DNA of 55,339 nt from Verrucomicrobiales bacterium (GTDB lineage: Bacteria > Verrucomicrobiota > Verrucomicrobiia > Limisphaerales > Palsa-1400): contig PLGF01000081.1 of NCBI GenBank assembly GCA_003138485.1, positions 1 through 55,339 on the forward strand, written 5' to 3'. The notes below the pieces were generated by a model. It worked only from the letters and a program-made list of their open reading frames with translations, was not told where the DNA came from and searched no databases. Made by a program: the position numbers and the translations under genes. Below are positions 18,492-27,921 of the stretch, piece after piece. Within the stretch, counting starts at the first letter, position 1. Each line of letters starts with the position of its first letter.

Positions 18492-18746
18492 TCATTTCCC
18501 GCCGCCGGACTTGCCCCCGCCGCTGGAGGAGCTCTTCTTGCCGCCCGCCATCAGGATGGCGCCGACAAGAAAGCCGGCCCCGAAGAAAGCGATGTACATC
18601 AAGGCCGCTGGCAACTGCACCTTATTGGGCGGCAGGATGTTGGGCATTGAGAGCTTGACGGTTTCGGGGTTGTTCAATCCCATGATGACCAGTAGAACAA
18701 GGACGGCGATGATAACCAGCGATTTGAAAATCAATTTGATATTCAT
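18492..18746 (-). CDS. Small two-helix membrane protein (LapA/DUF1049-like)
   Basis: The 84-residue product begins MNIKLIFKSLVIIAVLVLLV, has the sequence IMGLNNPETVKLSMPNILPP between two membrane segments, and a second segment ALMYIAFFGAGFLVGAILMA. This hairpin with an N(P/N)xxVxL loop is typical of LapA (DUF1049) proteins. The tail is Lys/Ser/Gly-rich (GGKKSSSSGGGKSGGGK) and presumably cytoplasmic. An upstream TTG at 18764 adds six residues and is less likely. In other bacteria LapA works with LapB in lipopolysaccharide assembly control; that role is not shown here. Confidence 0.7.
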   Translation of the reverse strand: MNIKLIFKSLVIIAVLVLLVIMGLNNPETVKLSMPNILPPNKVQLPAALMYIAFFGAGFLVGAILMAGGKKSSSSGGGKSGGGK

Positions 18747-18820
18747 GGCGATTTGCCGCGACACTAGGCAGGTTCGCCGGGAAGGTCAATCTTTATCGCT
18801 CCGGCCATGACGAAATCGAA

Positions 18821-19351
18821 ATGAGCATTGCCACAAAAACGGGAGACGACGGGACGACCGGGTTGATGTACAACCGGCGCGTTTCCAAATGCCACCCGCG
18901 CGTGGAGGCTTACGGCGCCGTCGATGAACTCAACACCGCACTGGGCCTGGCGCGCGCCAGCAACCCGCCCTCCCTCCTGGGCGCGCAGTTGGCCTCCATT
19001 CAAAAGGAACTGATCCTCGTCATGGGCGAATTGGCCACTCTGCCCCAAGACCTGCCGCGCTACGTCAAGGACGGCCATGCTGTCGTGACCCCCGAGTTGA
19101 CCGCGCGCCTCGACGCGATTGTCGCCAGGCTCGAATCGCAAGACGTTGTTTTGCAAGGGTGGGCGACGCCCGGGGCGACCCTCCCGGCCGCGGCGCTGGA
19201 CATGGCGCGGACGGCCTGCCGCCGGGCGGAACGGCGCGCCTGCGCGCTGCGGGAGGCGGGCCAGCTTGACAACGCGGAAATTATTGTTTACCTCAATCGG
19301 CTCTCGGACGCCTTGTGGCTGATGGCCCGCCGGGCGGAGCTGGCGGCCGAC

Positions 19352-19360
<9 letters not shown>
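18821..19360 (+). CDS. Cob(I)alamin adenosyltransferase, PduO type
   Basis: The 179-residue enzyme transfers adenosyl from ATP to cob(I)alamin to make adenosylcobalamin. The family signature is complete: ATKTGDDGTTGLMYNRRVSK (ATP-binding N-terminus), VEAYGAVDELNTALGLAR, and the C-terminal ARTACRRAERRACALREAG followed by IIVYLNRLSDALWLMARRAE. It is convergent with queA, and the last nine bases of the two genes overlap (19352-19360). Confidence 0.95.
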
Positions 19361-20413
<1,053 letters not shown>

Positions 20414-20469
20414 GACTGGGAAACGTGGAATAAACGGGGGCGGACGCCAAGAGAAAACTGCACCGAACC

Positions 20470-20510
20470 TGTGAATAACCTGGGGATAACACGCCTCCGA
20501 TTGGGAATAA
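20470..20510 (-). promoter_or_regulatory. DnaA-box-like cluster upstream of mraZ
   Basis: Three nine-base words in the same orientation match or approach the DnaA box when read on the minus strand: TTATTCACA (20470-20478, perfect match to TTATNCACA), TTATCCCCA (20481-20489, one mismatch) and TTATTCCCA (20502-20510, weaker). Starts are 11 and 21 bases apart. Binding by DnaA is inferred from consensus only. Confidence 0.4.
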
Positions 20511-20518
20511 CTTTTGCA

Positions 20519-20548
20519 TTGACTAAAGTGGAGCGTTGTGGCATAGAT
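20519..20548 (+). promoter_or_regulatory. Candidate promoter of the dcw operon
   Basis: TTGACT (20519-20524) is a good -35 element. A fair -10 lies 17 bases on (CATAGA at 20542-20547; TAGATT at 20544 is an alternative). It overlaps the MraZ-type repeats, as expected for a repressed promoter. The mraZ start follows about 50 bases later. Confidence 0.5.
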
Positions 20549-20573
20549 TGGGTAGATATGGGAGAATAGTGGA
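20529..20573 (+). promoter_or_regulatory. MraZ-box array (TGG repeats, 10-bp period)
   Basis: TGG or TGGG occurs at 20529, 20539, 20549 and 20559, exactly ten bases apart, and again at 20570. MraZ of E. coli binds TGGGN direct repeats separated by five bases (period 10) in its own promoter and represses the dcw operon. Position, spacing and core agree with that, so these are very probably MraZ operators. Confidence 0.7.
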
Positions 20574-20599
20574 GATTGTGAGAAAGCGCAAGTGAGTTT

Positions 20600-21058
20600 A
20601 TGCCCGAAGAGGCCGCAAACGGTATTACTTACAACTCGGTTTATCGTCACAGTGTGGACGAGAAACGCCGGGTTTCTGTGCCCTTCCGCTGGCGACCGGG
20701 CGAGCCGACCGAGTTCATGGTGGTTGTCTGGGCCAAGCATCGCGCGGGCACTTGCTTGCGAGTGTTGCCGCCCAAGCAATGGGCGAAGCTGATGGCGGAG
20801 ATAGACGCGATGGCCAACAGCGACCCCAACAAACCCGTTTTGAAACGCAGAATCGGCAGCTTGTCCACCCAAGCCAAGCTTGACGGCGCCGGGCGCATTG
20901 CCATTCCAGAGGACATGGCGGCCGCGGCGGGCATTACAACTCAGGCTGTCCTGGTGGGGATGCTGGATCGATTTGAGATTTGGAGCCCGGATCGTTACAC
21001 CCAGGTGGAAGGGATGGACGACGCGTTATTGCAGCAAGCCCTGCAAATGATGGAGTAA
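20600..21058 (+). CDS. mraZ: Transcriptional regulator MraZ
   Basis: MraZ is the first gene of most dcw operons and a DNA-binding repressor of its own operon. The 152-residue product has two SpoVT/AbrB-like halves: SVYRHSVDEKRRVSVPFRWR near the N-terminus and GSLSTQAKLDGAGRIAIPED in the middle, followed by TTQAVLVGMLDRFEIWSPDR. The first half starts with DEKRRVSVP instead of the more usual DxKGRVxxP. Candidate operator boxes lie directly upstream. The next gene begins two bases after the stop. Confidence 0.95.
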   Translation: MPEEAANGITYNSVYRHSVDEKRRVSVPFRWRPGEPTEFMVVVWAKHRAGTCLRVLPPKQWAKLMAEIDAMANSDPNKPVLKRRIGSLSTQAKLDGAGRIAIPEDMAAAAGITTQAVLVGMLDRFEIWSPDRYTQVEGMDDALLQQALQMME

Positions 21059-21059
21059 C

Positions 21060-21587
21060 ATGAACCCGTTTAGTTTATTGACCAAAGGCCATACTTTTCA
21101 AGGGATCCGCGACCGGAGAGGCGCCTATAAGCTGCCGACCCGGAGCGCGCTGCCGAGTTTCGCCGGGCCTAAAGGTCCCTCGTTTGCCGCGCCCCAACCG
21201 GCGCCGGAACCTTCGCAGGCGGCGCTTTTTGAGCAGGCTCCCCCTGCGGCACCCGCAGCCGTTGCGCCAAAGAGCGAAGCGGCGGTCCCCGCCGTCCCAT
21301 TGGCGGCGATCAAACCGGCAGCGGCCCCGCCGGCGCCCGATGGTCTATGGCGCCGCGCCGCCAATTGGTGCAAGGAACTTGTGTCGCGGCGCAAACGCCC
21401 GGCCGCCCGCGCCGGCGGCGTCCAGACCGAACTGGCTTTGGAGAAGGTGACGGTGGTCCGCAATGATTTAAGCGAAGACGACCTGGAAGTGGTAACGGTC
21501 GCAAGAAAAGCGGGGTTGGAGGAGACAACGCGCGAGCCGGCGCAGACCGGCAACGTTCAAGTTGAGCAACAGACGACGCATCCATGA
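21060..21587 (+). CDS. Proline/alanine-rich dcw-cluster protein
   Basis: The function is unknown. The 175-residue protein starts MNPFSLLTKGHTFQGIRDRR, a short basic N-terminus, followed by a long Ala/Pro linker, a Trp/Arg-rich patch (GLWRRAANWCKELVSRRKRP) and a C-terminal segment QTELALEKVTVVRNDLSEDD. There is no signal peptide or membrane segment, so it should be cytoplasmic. It is wedged between mraZ (2-bp gap) and rsmH (3-bp gap) and is therefore co-translated with division genes. I recall similar small proteins at this position in other Verrucomicrobia. Confidence 0.75.
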   Translation: MNPFSLLTKGHTFQGIRDRRGAYKLPTRSALPSFAGPKGPSFAAPQPAPEPSQAALFEQAPPAAPAAVAPKSEAAVPAVPLAAIKPAAAPPAPDGLWRRAANWCKELVSRRKRPAARAGGVQTELALEKVTVVRNDLSEDDLEVVTVARKAGLEETTREPAQTGNVQVEQQTTHP

Positions 21588-21590
21588 TCA

Positions 21591-22526
21591 GTGCCTGGCT
21601 TTGTTCACAAATCGGTCATGGAAGCGGAAGTGCTGGCGGCGTTGCGTCCGGCGCCGGGCAGCTTGGTGGCCGACGGGACGCTGGGCGGGGGCGGCCATGC
21701 GGCGGCGATACTGCGGGCCAGCGCACCGACGGGCCGGCTGGTGGGTTGCGACCGGGATGCGGCGGCGGTGGAAGCGGCGCGGCTGCGGCTGGCGGAGTTT
21801 GCGGGCCGCTTTGAGATCCGGCGGGGGAATTTCGCGGAGATGGCGGGCTGGATCGCGGCGGAAAGCTGCGACGGTGTGTTGCTGGACCTTGGGGTTAGCT
21901 CCCACCAGTTGGATGTGGCTGAACGGGGTTTCAGCTTCCAGCAGGACGGCCCGCTGGACATGCGAATGGACCAGGGACAGGAATTGACGGCGGCGGCGCT
22001 GCTGAACGAAGCGAGCGTGGACGAGCTGGCGGAGATGTTTTGGAAATACGGCGGCGAAGAGCAATCGCGGCGGGTGGCCAGGGAAGTGGCGCGCGAGAGG
22101 GAGCAGCGGCCTTTTACGCGGACGCGGCAGTTGGCGGGGTTGATGGAGAGAATCTCGCCGCGGGCGGGGCGGAAGACGCACCCGGCCACCAAAGTATTCC
22201 TGGCGTTGCGCGTGGCGGTCAATGACGAGCTGGGGTCGCTGCGCCGCGGACTGGAAGCGGCGATGAAGATTTTAAAGCCCGGCGGCAGACTGGCGGCGAT
22301 CACCTTCCACGCGGTGGAGGACCGGGTGGTGAAGGAGTTCGGCCGCCATCTGTCGCGGGGTTATGATGTGCCGGGGGAGGTGGACGTGCCGGAATTGCGG
22401 CGGCCCCGCCCGGCGCAGGCGCGGTGGGTGTGGCGCAAGGCCCTGACGCCTGGCGAGGCGGAATTGCGGGACAACCCGCGAAGCCGGAGCGGTCAATGCC
22501 GCGTGCTGGAGAAACTGCGAACATAG
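21591..22526 (+). CDS. rsmH: 16S rRNA (cytosine-1402-N4)-methyltransferase
   Basis: RsmH (MraW) methylates N4 of C1402 in 16S rRNA using SAM. The GTG at 21591 gives the conserved beginning PGFVHKSVMEAEVLAALRP. Motifs: LVADGTLGGGGHAAAILRAS (SAM binding), DGVLLDLGVSSHQLDVAERG, FSFQQDGPLDMRMDQGQ, RKTHPATKVFLALRVAVNDE and GGRLAAITFHAVEDRVVKEF. The length of 311 residues is typical. Confidence 0.97.
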   Translation: MPGFVHKSVMEAEVLAALRPAPGSLVADGTLGGGGHAAAILRASAPTGRLVGCDRDAAAVEAARLRLAEFAGRFEIRRGNFAEMAGWIAAESCDGVLLDLGVSSHQLDVAERGFSFQQDGPLDMRMDQGQELTAAALLNEASVDELAEMFWKYGGEEQSRRVAREVAREREQRPFTRTRQLAGLMERISPRAGRKTHPATKVFLALRVAVNDELGSLRRGLEAAMKILKPGGRLAAITFHAVEDRVVKEFGRHLSRGYDVPGEVDVPELRRPRPAQARWVWRKALTPGEAELRDNPRSRSGQCRVLEKLRT

Positions 22527-22542
22527 AGAAGAAGAAAAACGG

Positions 22543-22926
22543 ATGGCTCGAAACCGAAAAAATGGATCCGACCTGCGCGTCGCGCCGGCCCTGACGGTCG
22601 TGGCGTTGTGCGTCCTGTTTGTGACGCTGGGCATCGGATACGTCTGGTACAAGAACCAGATCGATGAACTTGACCACCAGATCAAGAAGAGCGAACAAAC
22701 CCTGGCCGAACTGCAACGGGCCAACAAGACGCGGCGCGACCAACTGGCCACGCTCTGTTCCCCCGTGGTATTGGATGCCCGGGTGAAACAATTGAATCTT
22801 GGCCTCGGTCCGCCGGCGCTCTCCCAAGTCATCCGGCTGGTGGACACGCCGGCCCTGGCGGCAGAGACCCAAGCCGGGGCGGACCAGCGGCAGGCAGAGG
22901 CCGCGGCGGGCAGGCGCAAAAACTGA
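22543..22926 (+). CDS. ftsL: FtsL-like bitopic division protein
   Basis: The 127-residue product has a short basic cytoplasmic start, one membrane helix at about residues 14-36 (ALTVVALCVLFVTLGIGYVW), and a periplasmic coiled coil (about 40-75, with DELDHQIKKSEQTLAELQRA). This architecture and the slot between rsmH and ftsI define FtsL, which with FtsB and FtsQ activates FtsWI at the septum. FtsL diverges quickly, so identification rests on topology and position. Confidence 0.75.
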   Translation: MARNRKNGSDLRVAPALTVVALCVLFVTLGIGYVWYKNQIDELDHQIKKSEQTLAELQRANKTRRDQLATLCSPVVLDARVKQLNLGLGPPALSQVIRLVDTPALAAETQAGADQRQAEAAAGRRKN

Positions 22927-22994
22927 TTTAGCCGCCGCTCGCGTTGTTCGGGAGGAGGAACCGAACGGCGCGGGCGGACGGCTGATCCAATGAA

Positions 22995-24848
22995 ATGACT
23001 GTGGCGACGCAAAATCGGAAGTTGTCCTGGCTGGCCTTTGTTCTGGGCTTGCCGCTGGCAGGGCTGGGTTACCGCTTGGTTGATTTGCAAGTGGCCCGCC
23101 ATGACGAGTTCCAGGCCCTGGCGGACCGCAACACCGTGCGCACATTCCAGCGCGAGCCTGTCCGCGGACAAATCCTCGACTGCCGCGGCATCCTGCTGGC
23201 GACCAGCCAGCCGGCCAAGGTTGTTTGCGCCGATCCCACGCTGCTGGGCGACTATCGCCTGGACGCCGCGCGCGCCCTGGCTCCGCTCCTGGGGGTCGAT
23301 GAAGCGCTTTTGGCCGACCGTTTGCTACCGCGTCTGATCGTGGATAACGGGAAAACCAATAATTCCCAATATGTTGCCCTCAAACGCAAAGTTCCCGTCG
23401 AAACCTGGGAGAAAATCAAGGCGGCCATGGCCCATCTCTGCCCCGGCATCGACGAGAAGAAACTCTCCAAGCGCCAACGGACCTCCTTAAGCTATCTCCG
23501 CACCAAGGCCATCTTTGCTGATGAGGATCAGATCCGCGTTTATCCCGGCCAGCGCCTGGCATCGCATGTTTTGGGCTATGTGGCCAATGACGAGGAACTG
23601 ACCGGCCTCAACGGCATCGAGCTGGCCTTTAACACCAACCTCTGCGGCGTCCGCGGCTGGCGGAAGACGGAAATGGACGGACGGCATCGCGAGTTGGTGA
23701 AGTATCGCGATGAGGACGTCGCCCCGCGCGACGGCCTCAACGTGGTGCTCACCCTGGATGCCGGACTGCAAAACATCGTGGAAAGTGAATTGGCCGCCGG
23801 GATGGAAAAGCATTCTCCCATCAGCGCCTCGTGCATCATGATCCGCCCGCGCACGGGCGAGATACTGGCGATGGCGACGCTGCCCAACTACGATCCCAAT
23901 CATCCGGGCGCGTTTCCCATGGAGGCCCTGCGAAACCGCGTCATCGCGGACATAGCCGAGCCAGGCTCGACCTTCAAGATCGTGGTGGTCAGCGGCGGGC
24001 TTAACGAGCGCCTGGTCACGCTCAACGATGTATTTGATTGCGAGCACGGCCAGTTCTTTTACGCGAACAACACGCTGCACGATCACGAGAGTTTTGGGTT
24101 GCTCACCGTGGAAGGCATCATCACCAAGTCCTCCAACATCGGCGCGGCCAAGATCGGCATCCGCCTGGGCGAGGAGAAGCTCTGGGAATACATCCACCGC
24201 TTCGGCTTTGGCGAGCGCACCGGCCTTCCATTGCCGGGCGAGGTGGCCGGCATTGTCCATCCCGTCCGCCAATGGAGCAAGCTGTCCATCGCCCGAATCC
24301 CCATGGGCCAGGGCGTGGCGGTGACGCCTCTGCAGATGGCGATGGCCATGTGCGCCATTGCCAACGATGGCGTGCTCATGCGGCCGATGGTCGTCAGCCG
24401 CCTCGAAGACCCCTCCGGCCGCGTGATCGCTCATTACGAGCCGCAACCCGTCCGTTGCGTCGCCGGGCCGCAGACCATCTCCAACATGGTTCGCGCTCTC
24501 AAAACGGTGGCGACCCGCGAAGGCACCGCCGTTCAGGCCGGGCTGGAACATTACACGGTTGCCGGCAAGACCGGCACGGCGGAGAAAAGCGAAAATGGGC
24601 ACTACGTGGAGAAGTTTTTCTCGTCGTTCATCGGGTTTTTCCCGGCGGACCATCCCGAATTGTGCATATCGGTGGTGATGGACGAGCCCCGGGACAGCCA
24701 TTACGGCGGGTTGACCGCCGCCCCGGTGTTCCACGCCATCGGCGAGCGGGCCGCGAATTATTTGAACCTGAAACCGGACATCGACCTGGAACCGCCTGTC
24801 AACCAGACGTTGACGGCCGACGGAGGCGGCGGCTCCAGCGGACGATAG
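22995..24848 (+). CDS. ftsI: Septal peptidoglycan transpeptidase FtsI (PBP3)
   Basis: A class B penicillin-binding protein of 617 residues that crosslinks septal peptidoglycan together with FtsW. An N-terminal membrane segment (about 10-28) is followed by the pedestal domain (REPVRGQILDCRGILLATSQ). The transpeptidase domain has all three motifs: EPGSTFKIVV (SxxK, S325), TKSSNIGAAKIG (SxN, S379-N381) and VAGKTGTAEK (K525). The C-terminal tail is short and Gly/Ser-rich, with no PASTA domain. The next gene is murF, 68 bp on; murE, which usually intervenes, is absent. Confidence 0.95.
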   Translation: MTVATQNRKLSWLAFVLGLPLAGLGYRLVDLQVARHDEFQALADRNTVRTFQREPVRGQILDCRGILLATSQPAKVVCADPTLLGDYRLDAARALAPLLGVDEALLADRLLPRLIVDNGKTNNSQYVALKRKVPVETWEKIKAAMAHLCPGIDEKKLSKRQRTSLSYLRTKAIFADEDQIRVYPGQRLASHVLGYVANDEELTGLNGIELAFNTNLCGVRGWRKTEMDGRHRELVKYRDEDVAPRDGLNVVLTLDAGLQNIVESELAAGMEKHSPISASCIMIRPRTGEILAMATLPNYDPNHPGAFPMEALRNRVIADIAEPGSTFKIVVVSGGLNERLVTLNDVFDCEHGQFFYANNTLHDHESFGLLTVEGIITKSSNIGAAKIGIRLGEEKLWEYIHRFGFGERTGLPLPGEVAGIVHPVRQWSKLSIARIPMGQGVAVTPLQMAMAMCAIANDGVLMRPMVVSRLEDPSGRVIAHYEPQPVRCVAGPQTISNMVRALKTVATREGTAVQAGLEHYTVAGKTGTAEKSENGHYVEKFFSSFIGFFPADHPELCISVVMDEPRDSHYGGLTAAPVFHAIGERAANYLNLKPDIDLEPPVNQTLTADGGGGSSGR

Positions 24849-24916
24849 GGAAGAAACAATTGAAGCGGAAAGGGGCGCCCGCCGGAAGGGCGAACCCTCC
24901 CATTTAGCCGATACTC

Positions 24917-26314
24917 ATGGAACCGCGCTCGCTTAAATATGTCGCTGATGCGATGGATGGAGACCTTCTCGGCGGCACGCCCGAACAGACGGTGGCCCGC
25001 GTGGCCACCGACTCCCGCCTGGCCGAACCTGGGGACCTCTTTTTCGCGCTCGGCGGCGAGCGTTTTGACGGCCACAGTTTCCTGCCCGAAGTCGCCCGCC
25101 GCGGCGTTGCCGCCGTTGTGGCCGAACGCCGCAAGGCGCCGGCGGCGTTGGAGGGATGCGCCGTGATCCGGGTCGATGACACCCGGCGCGCGCTGGGCCG
25201 GCTGGCTGCGGCCTACCGGCGCGATTTTGACCTGCCCGTGGTCGCCGTCGGAGGCTCCAACGGCAAAACGACCACCAAGGAACTGATCGCATCGGTCCTG
25301 CGTCAGAAAAAGGCGGCGCTCTGGAGCGAAGCCAGCTTCAACAACGACATCGGGGTGCCGCTCACCCTGCTGCGGTTGGAGCGGACCCATCAGGCGGCCG
25401 TGCTGGAAGCCGGCACCAATCATCCGGGTGAGTTGCGTCCGCTCCTTCGCATGATGGCCCCGCGGATGGGGGTCGTGACCAACGTCGGCCGCGAGCACCT
25501 CGAGTTCTTCCACGACCTCGTTGGCGTCGCCCGCGAAGAAGGCGCCGTCGCCGAGGCCCTCCCCGCCGACGGCGTCCTGTTCCTCAACGGCGACAACCCC
25601 TGGAGCGAAATCATCGCCCGGCGCACACGCGCCCGGACGATCCTTGCGGGGCTGGAGAGCCATAACGATTGCGTGGCCCGCGATGTGCGGATGGACGAAA
25701 ACGGCGCGGTTTTCCTTGTGGATTGCCGTTACCCCGGCCTGTCGGGCGAGTACCGCATCCGCCTCCTTGGCCGCCACCAGGTCATCAACGCGCTGCTGGC
25801 CTTCGCGGTCGGGGCGGAACTGGGCCTGAGCCGGTCCGAGATCGAACGGGGTCTGCTGGCCTGCCCGCCCGCCAAAATGCGCCTCCAACTTCGCAATCCC
25901 GCCGGCATCCGCATCCTGGACGACAGTTACAACGCCAACACCGACTCCATGCTGGCGGCGCTGCAAACCTTGAGGGAACTGCCCTGCATGGGCCGGCGCG
26001 TGGCCGTGCTGGGCGACATGGCCGAACTGGGCAACTGCTCCAACGCCGCCCACCTCGAAGTCGGACGGCGCGCCGCCGATTCGCGCCTGGACAAGTTGTT
26101 TGCCATTGGGCGGCGGGCGGGCCAGATAGCGGCCGCGGCGCGCGCCAGGGGGCTTAAAACGGTTGTGGAAATCGCCGAAGTGGAAAGCGCCGCCCAGGCG
26201 GTCAAGGAGTTCGCCAGGCCCGGCGATGTTGTTCTGGTCAAGGCGTCGCGCTCAATGCGGTTGGAAAGGATAACGGAGGTCTTGTGCGGCCATGCCGCCG
26301 GCCATCCTGCCTGA
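24917..26314 (+). CDS. murF: UDP-MurNAc-tripeptide:D-Ala-D-Ala ligase
   Basis: MurF adds D-Ala-D-Ala to UDP-MurNAc-tripeptide using ATP. The 465-residue protein has the N-terminal substrate domain (VATDSRLAEPGDLFFALGGE), the P-loop VGGSNGKTTTKELIASVL (GSNGKTT at about 112-119), FNNDIGVPLTLLRLE, EAGTNHPGELRPLL, the family mark DDSYNANTDSMLAALQTL, and VLVKASRSMRLE near the C-terminus. DDSYNA and NNDIGVP distinguish it from MurE, whose DNP(A/R)R motif is not present. It is the only stepwise Mur ligase gene found in the cluster. Confidence 0.96.
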   Translation: MEPRSLKYVADAMDGDLLGGTPEQTVARVATDSRLAEPGDLFFALGGERFDGHSFLPEVARRGVAAVVAERRKAPAALEGCAVIRVDDTRRALGRLAAAYRRDFDLPVVAVGGSNGKTTTKELIASVLRQKKAALWSEASFNNDIGVPLTLLRLERTHQAAVLEAGTNHPGELRPLLRMMAPRMGVVTNVGREHLEFFHDLVGVAREEGAVAEALPADGVLFLNGDNPWSEIIARRTRARTILAGLESHNDCVARDVRMDENGAVFLVDCRYPGLSGEYRIRLLGRHQVINALLAFAVGAELGLSRSEIERGLLACPPAKMRLQLRNPAGIRILDDSYNANTDSMLAALQTLRELPCMGRRVAVLGDMAELGNCSNAAHLEVGRRAADSRLDKLFAIGRRAGQIAAAARARGLKTVVEIAEVESAAQAVKEFARPGDVVLVKASRSMRLERITEVLCGHAAGHPA

Positions 26315-26337
26315 CATGTTTATTTCCGGTGTCGTTT

Positions 26338-27492
26338 ATGTTGTATTACCTTAGCCAGCTTGCCTCCTCCCTGCCGCCGGACGCTCCCATGCGAGCCGTG
26401 CTGTCGCCCCTGCGCCTGTTTTTCTACATCACCTTTCGCAGCGCCGGGGCGGCAGTGACGGCGCTGGCGTTGAGCTGGTGGCTGGGGCCGCGGATGATCA
26501 AGTGGCTCAAGGAAATGAAGATGGTCCAGGACTACGTGGATCGCGCCCAGGAAAGCGGCGATTTGCAGTCCCGCATCCGGAGCAAGCGCGGGACGCCCAC
26601 GATGGGCGGGCTGATGATCGTGCTGGTGCTGGACGTGACGGCGTTGCTGTGGGCGCGCTGGAACACGCTGATATTGTTGACATTATTGACGGCGGTCGTC
26701 CTGGGCGGACTGGGCTTTCTGGACGATTACGCGAAGATGACCCGGCAAGACAGCAAGGGGGTGCGGGAGTTCATCAAGCTGTGGGTCCAGGGCGCCCTGG
26801 CCCTGTCCATCGCCTTTTACCTCTGGATGCTCCCGTCCACAAGCCCGCTGATCAGCCAGGTCATGGTCCCTTTTTTCAAGCTGCCCGTCCTGCATGGGAC
26901 GGCGGGGGCGGTGGTCGGGATTCTTTTGACAACGTTTGCCATCGTTGGAAGCTCCAACGCGGTGAACCTGACGGACGGCCTGGACGGCCTGGCCATCGGC
27001 TGCACGGCGATTGTCTCCTTTGTATTCCTGGTCCTGACATACGTGGTGGGCAACTCGCGCACGGCCGCCTACCTGAACATCCCGCACGTCAGCGGGGCGG
27101 GCGAGTTGACGGTGTTTTGCGCGGCGATGATTGGGGCGTGCCTGGGTTTCCTGTGGTTCAACTGCCATCCGGCCCAGGTTTTCATGGGGGACACGGGATC
27201 GCTGGCGCTGGGCGGGGTGCTGGCCATGGTGGCGGTCCTGATCCATCAGCCGCTGGCTCTGGCCCTTGCGGGCGGGGTGTTTGTCGCCGAAGCCGGCTCG
27301 GTGCTGCTCCAGCGGGGCTGGTTTAAATTCACCCGGCTCAAGTACGGCGAGGGCCGGCGCGTGTTCCTCAGAGCACCCCTTCACCACCATTTCGAGAAAC
27401 TCGGCTGGTATGAGTCGCAGGTCGTCACCCGCTTTTACATTCTCTGCGTCCTCTTCGCCGTTTTGGCCCTAAGCACGCTGAAAATCCGATGA
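26338..27492 (+). CDS. mraY: Phospho-MurNAc-pentapeptide transferase MraY
   Basis: MraY moves phospho-MurNAc-pentapeptide from UDP to undecaprenyl phosphate, making lipid I. The 384-residue protein is polytopic with about ten helices. Signature segments: KRGTPTMGGLMIV, LGFLDDYAKMTRQDSKG (catalytic Asp pair), SSNAVNLTDGLDGLAIG, FNCHPAQVFMGDTGSLALGG and RAPLHHHFEKLGW (HHH motif). The ATG at 26338 gives the usual short N-terminus; the open frame continues upstream into murF without support. After its stop comes a 429-bp gap where murD stands in most bacteria. Confidence 0.97.
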   Translation: MLYYLSQLASSLPPDAPMRAVLSPLRLFFYITFRSAGAAVTALALSWWLGPRMIKWLKEMKMVQDYVDRAQESGDLQSRIRSKRGTPTMGGLMIVLVLDVTALLWARWNTLILLTLLTAVVLGGLGFLDDYAKMTRQDSKGVREFIKLWVQGALALSIAFYLWMLPSTSPLISQVMVPFFKLPVLHGTAGAVVGILLTTFAIVGSSNAVNLTDGLDGLAIGCTAIVSFVFLVLTYVVGNSRTAAYLNIPHVSGAGELTVFCAAMIGACLGFLWFNCHPAQVFMGDTGSLALGGVLAMVAVLIHQPLALALAGGVFVAEAGSVLLQRGWFKFTRLKYGEGRRVFLRAPLHHHFEKLGWYESQVVTRFYILCVLFAVLALSTLKIR

Positions 27493-27583
27493 ATCCGCCC
27501 AAACCCCATTTCTGGAAAAAAATCGCGCCGAAACTTCATTTTCCTGCTTGCAAGAGTGCGGGAAGATTGTTAAGAACGGTGAT

Positions 27584-27607
27584 CGAAACGAAGAGAAATT
27601 CGTTTCG
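27584..27607. other. Perfect 9-bp hairpin
   Basis: CGAAACGAA (27584-27592), loop GAGAAA, TTCGTTTCG (27599-27607). No T-tract follows, so it is not a standard intrinsic terminator. It could be a 3'-end-stabilising or regulatory RNA structure after mraY. Confidence 0.45.
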
Positions 27608-27838
27608 GGGCGGCGCATTTTCAGGTTCGCCCGCTTGTTCGAGTTTTGATCAATTTCAACTCACTCCCAGGCGGGTGAAATGTTGCTTGGGTTGGATTGA
27701 GGCCAGGGATGCCCAATACGTTGTGGCATGGCGGCTTCAAAACCACAAGATACAGGCGCCAATAAGAATTTTGAATGAACGAAATAAGTGAAATTTGAAC
27801 AAAAAATCACGGTCTTTAAATTTATTTTCCGCTTTGCT

Positions 27839-27864
27839 CCGCGGTTTTTGAGGGAAAACCACGG
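27839..27864. other. Imperfect hairpin upstream of LysM gene
   Basis: CCGCGGTTTT (27839-27848) pairs with AAAACCACGG (27855-27864) with one C/A mismatch and a six-base loop. It lies about 58 bases before the LysM start and could belong to the mRNA leader. Confidence 0.35.
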
Positions 27865-27921
27865 CGCAAACAAAACAAAACGCACACCTCACAACTATTA
27901 ACGCAGCAACGCCACCACATT

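Larger units (their letters stand above)
27493..27921. other. 429-bp gap in the dcw cluster (murD slot)
   Basis: This AT-richer stretch separates mraY from the LysM gene. No frame resembles MurD or another Mur ligase. It contains two hairpin-forming sequences (27584-27607 and 27839-27864) and probably the leader or promoter of the LysM gene. It is the longest gap in an otherwise tightly packed cluster. Confidence 0.6.
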
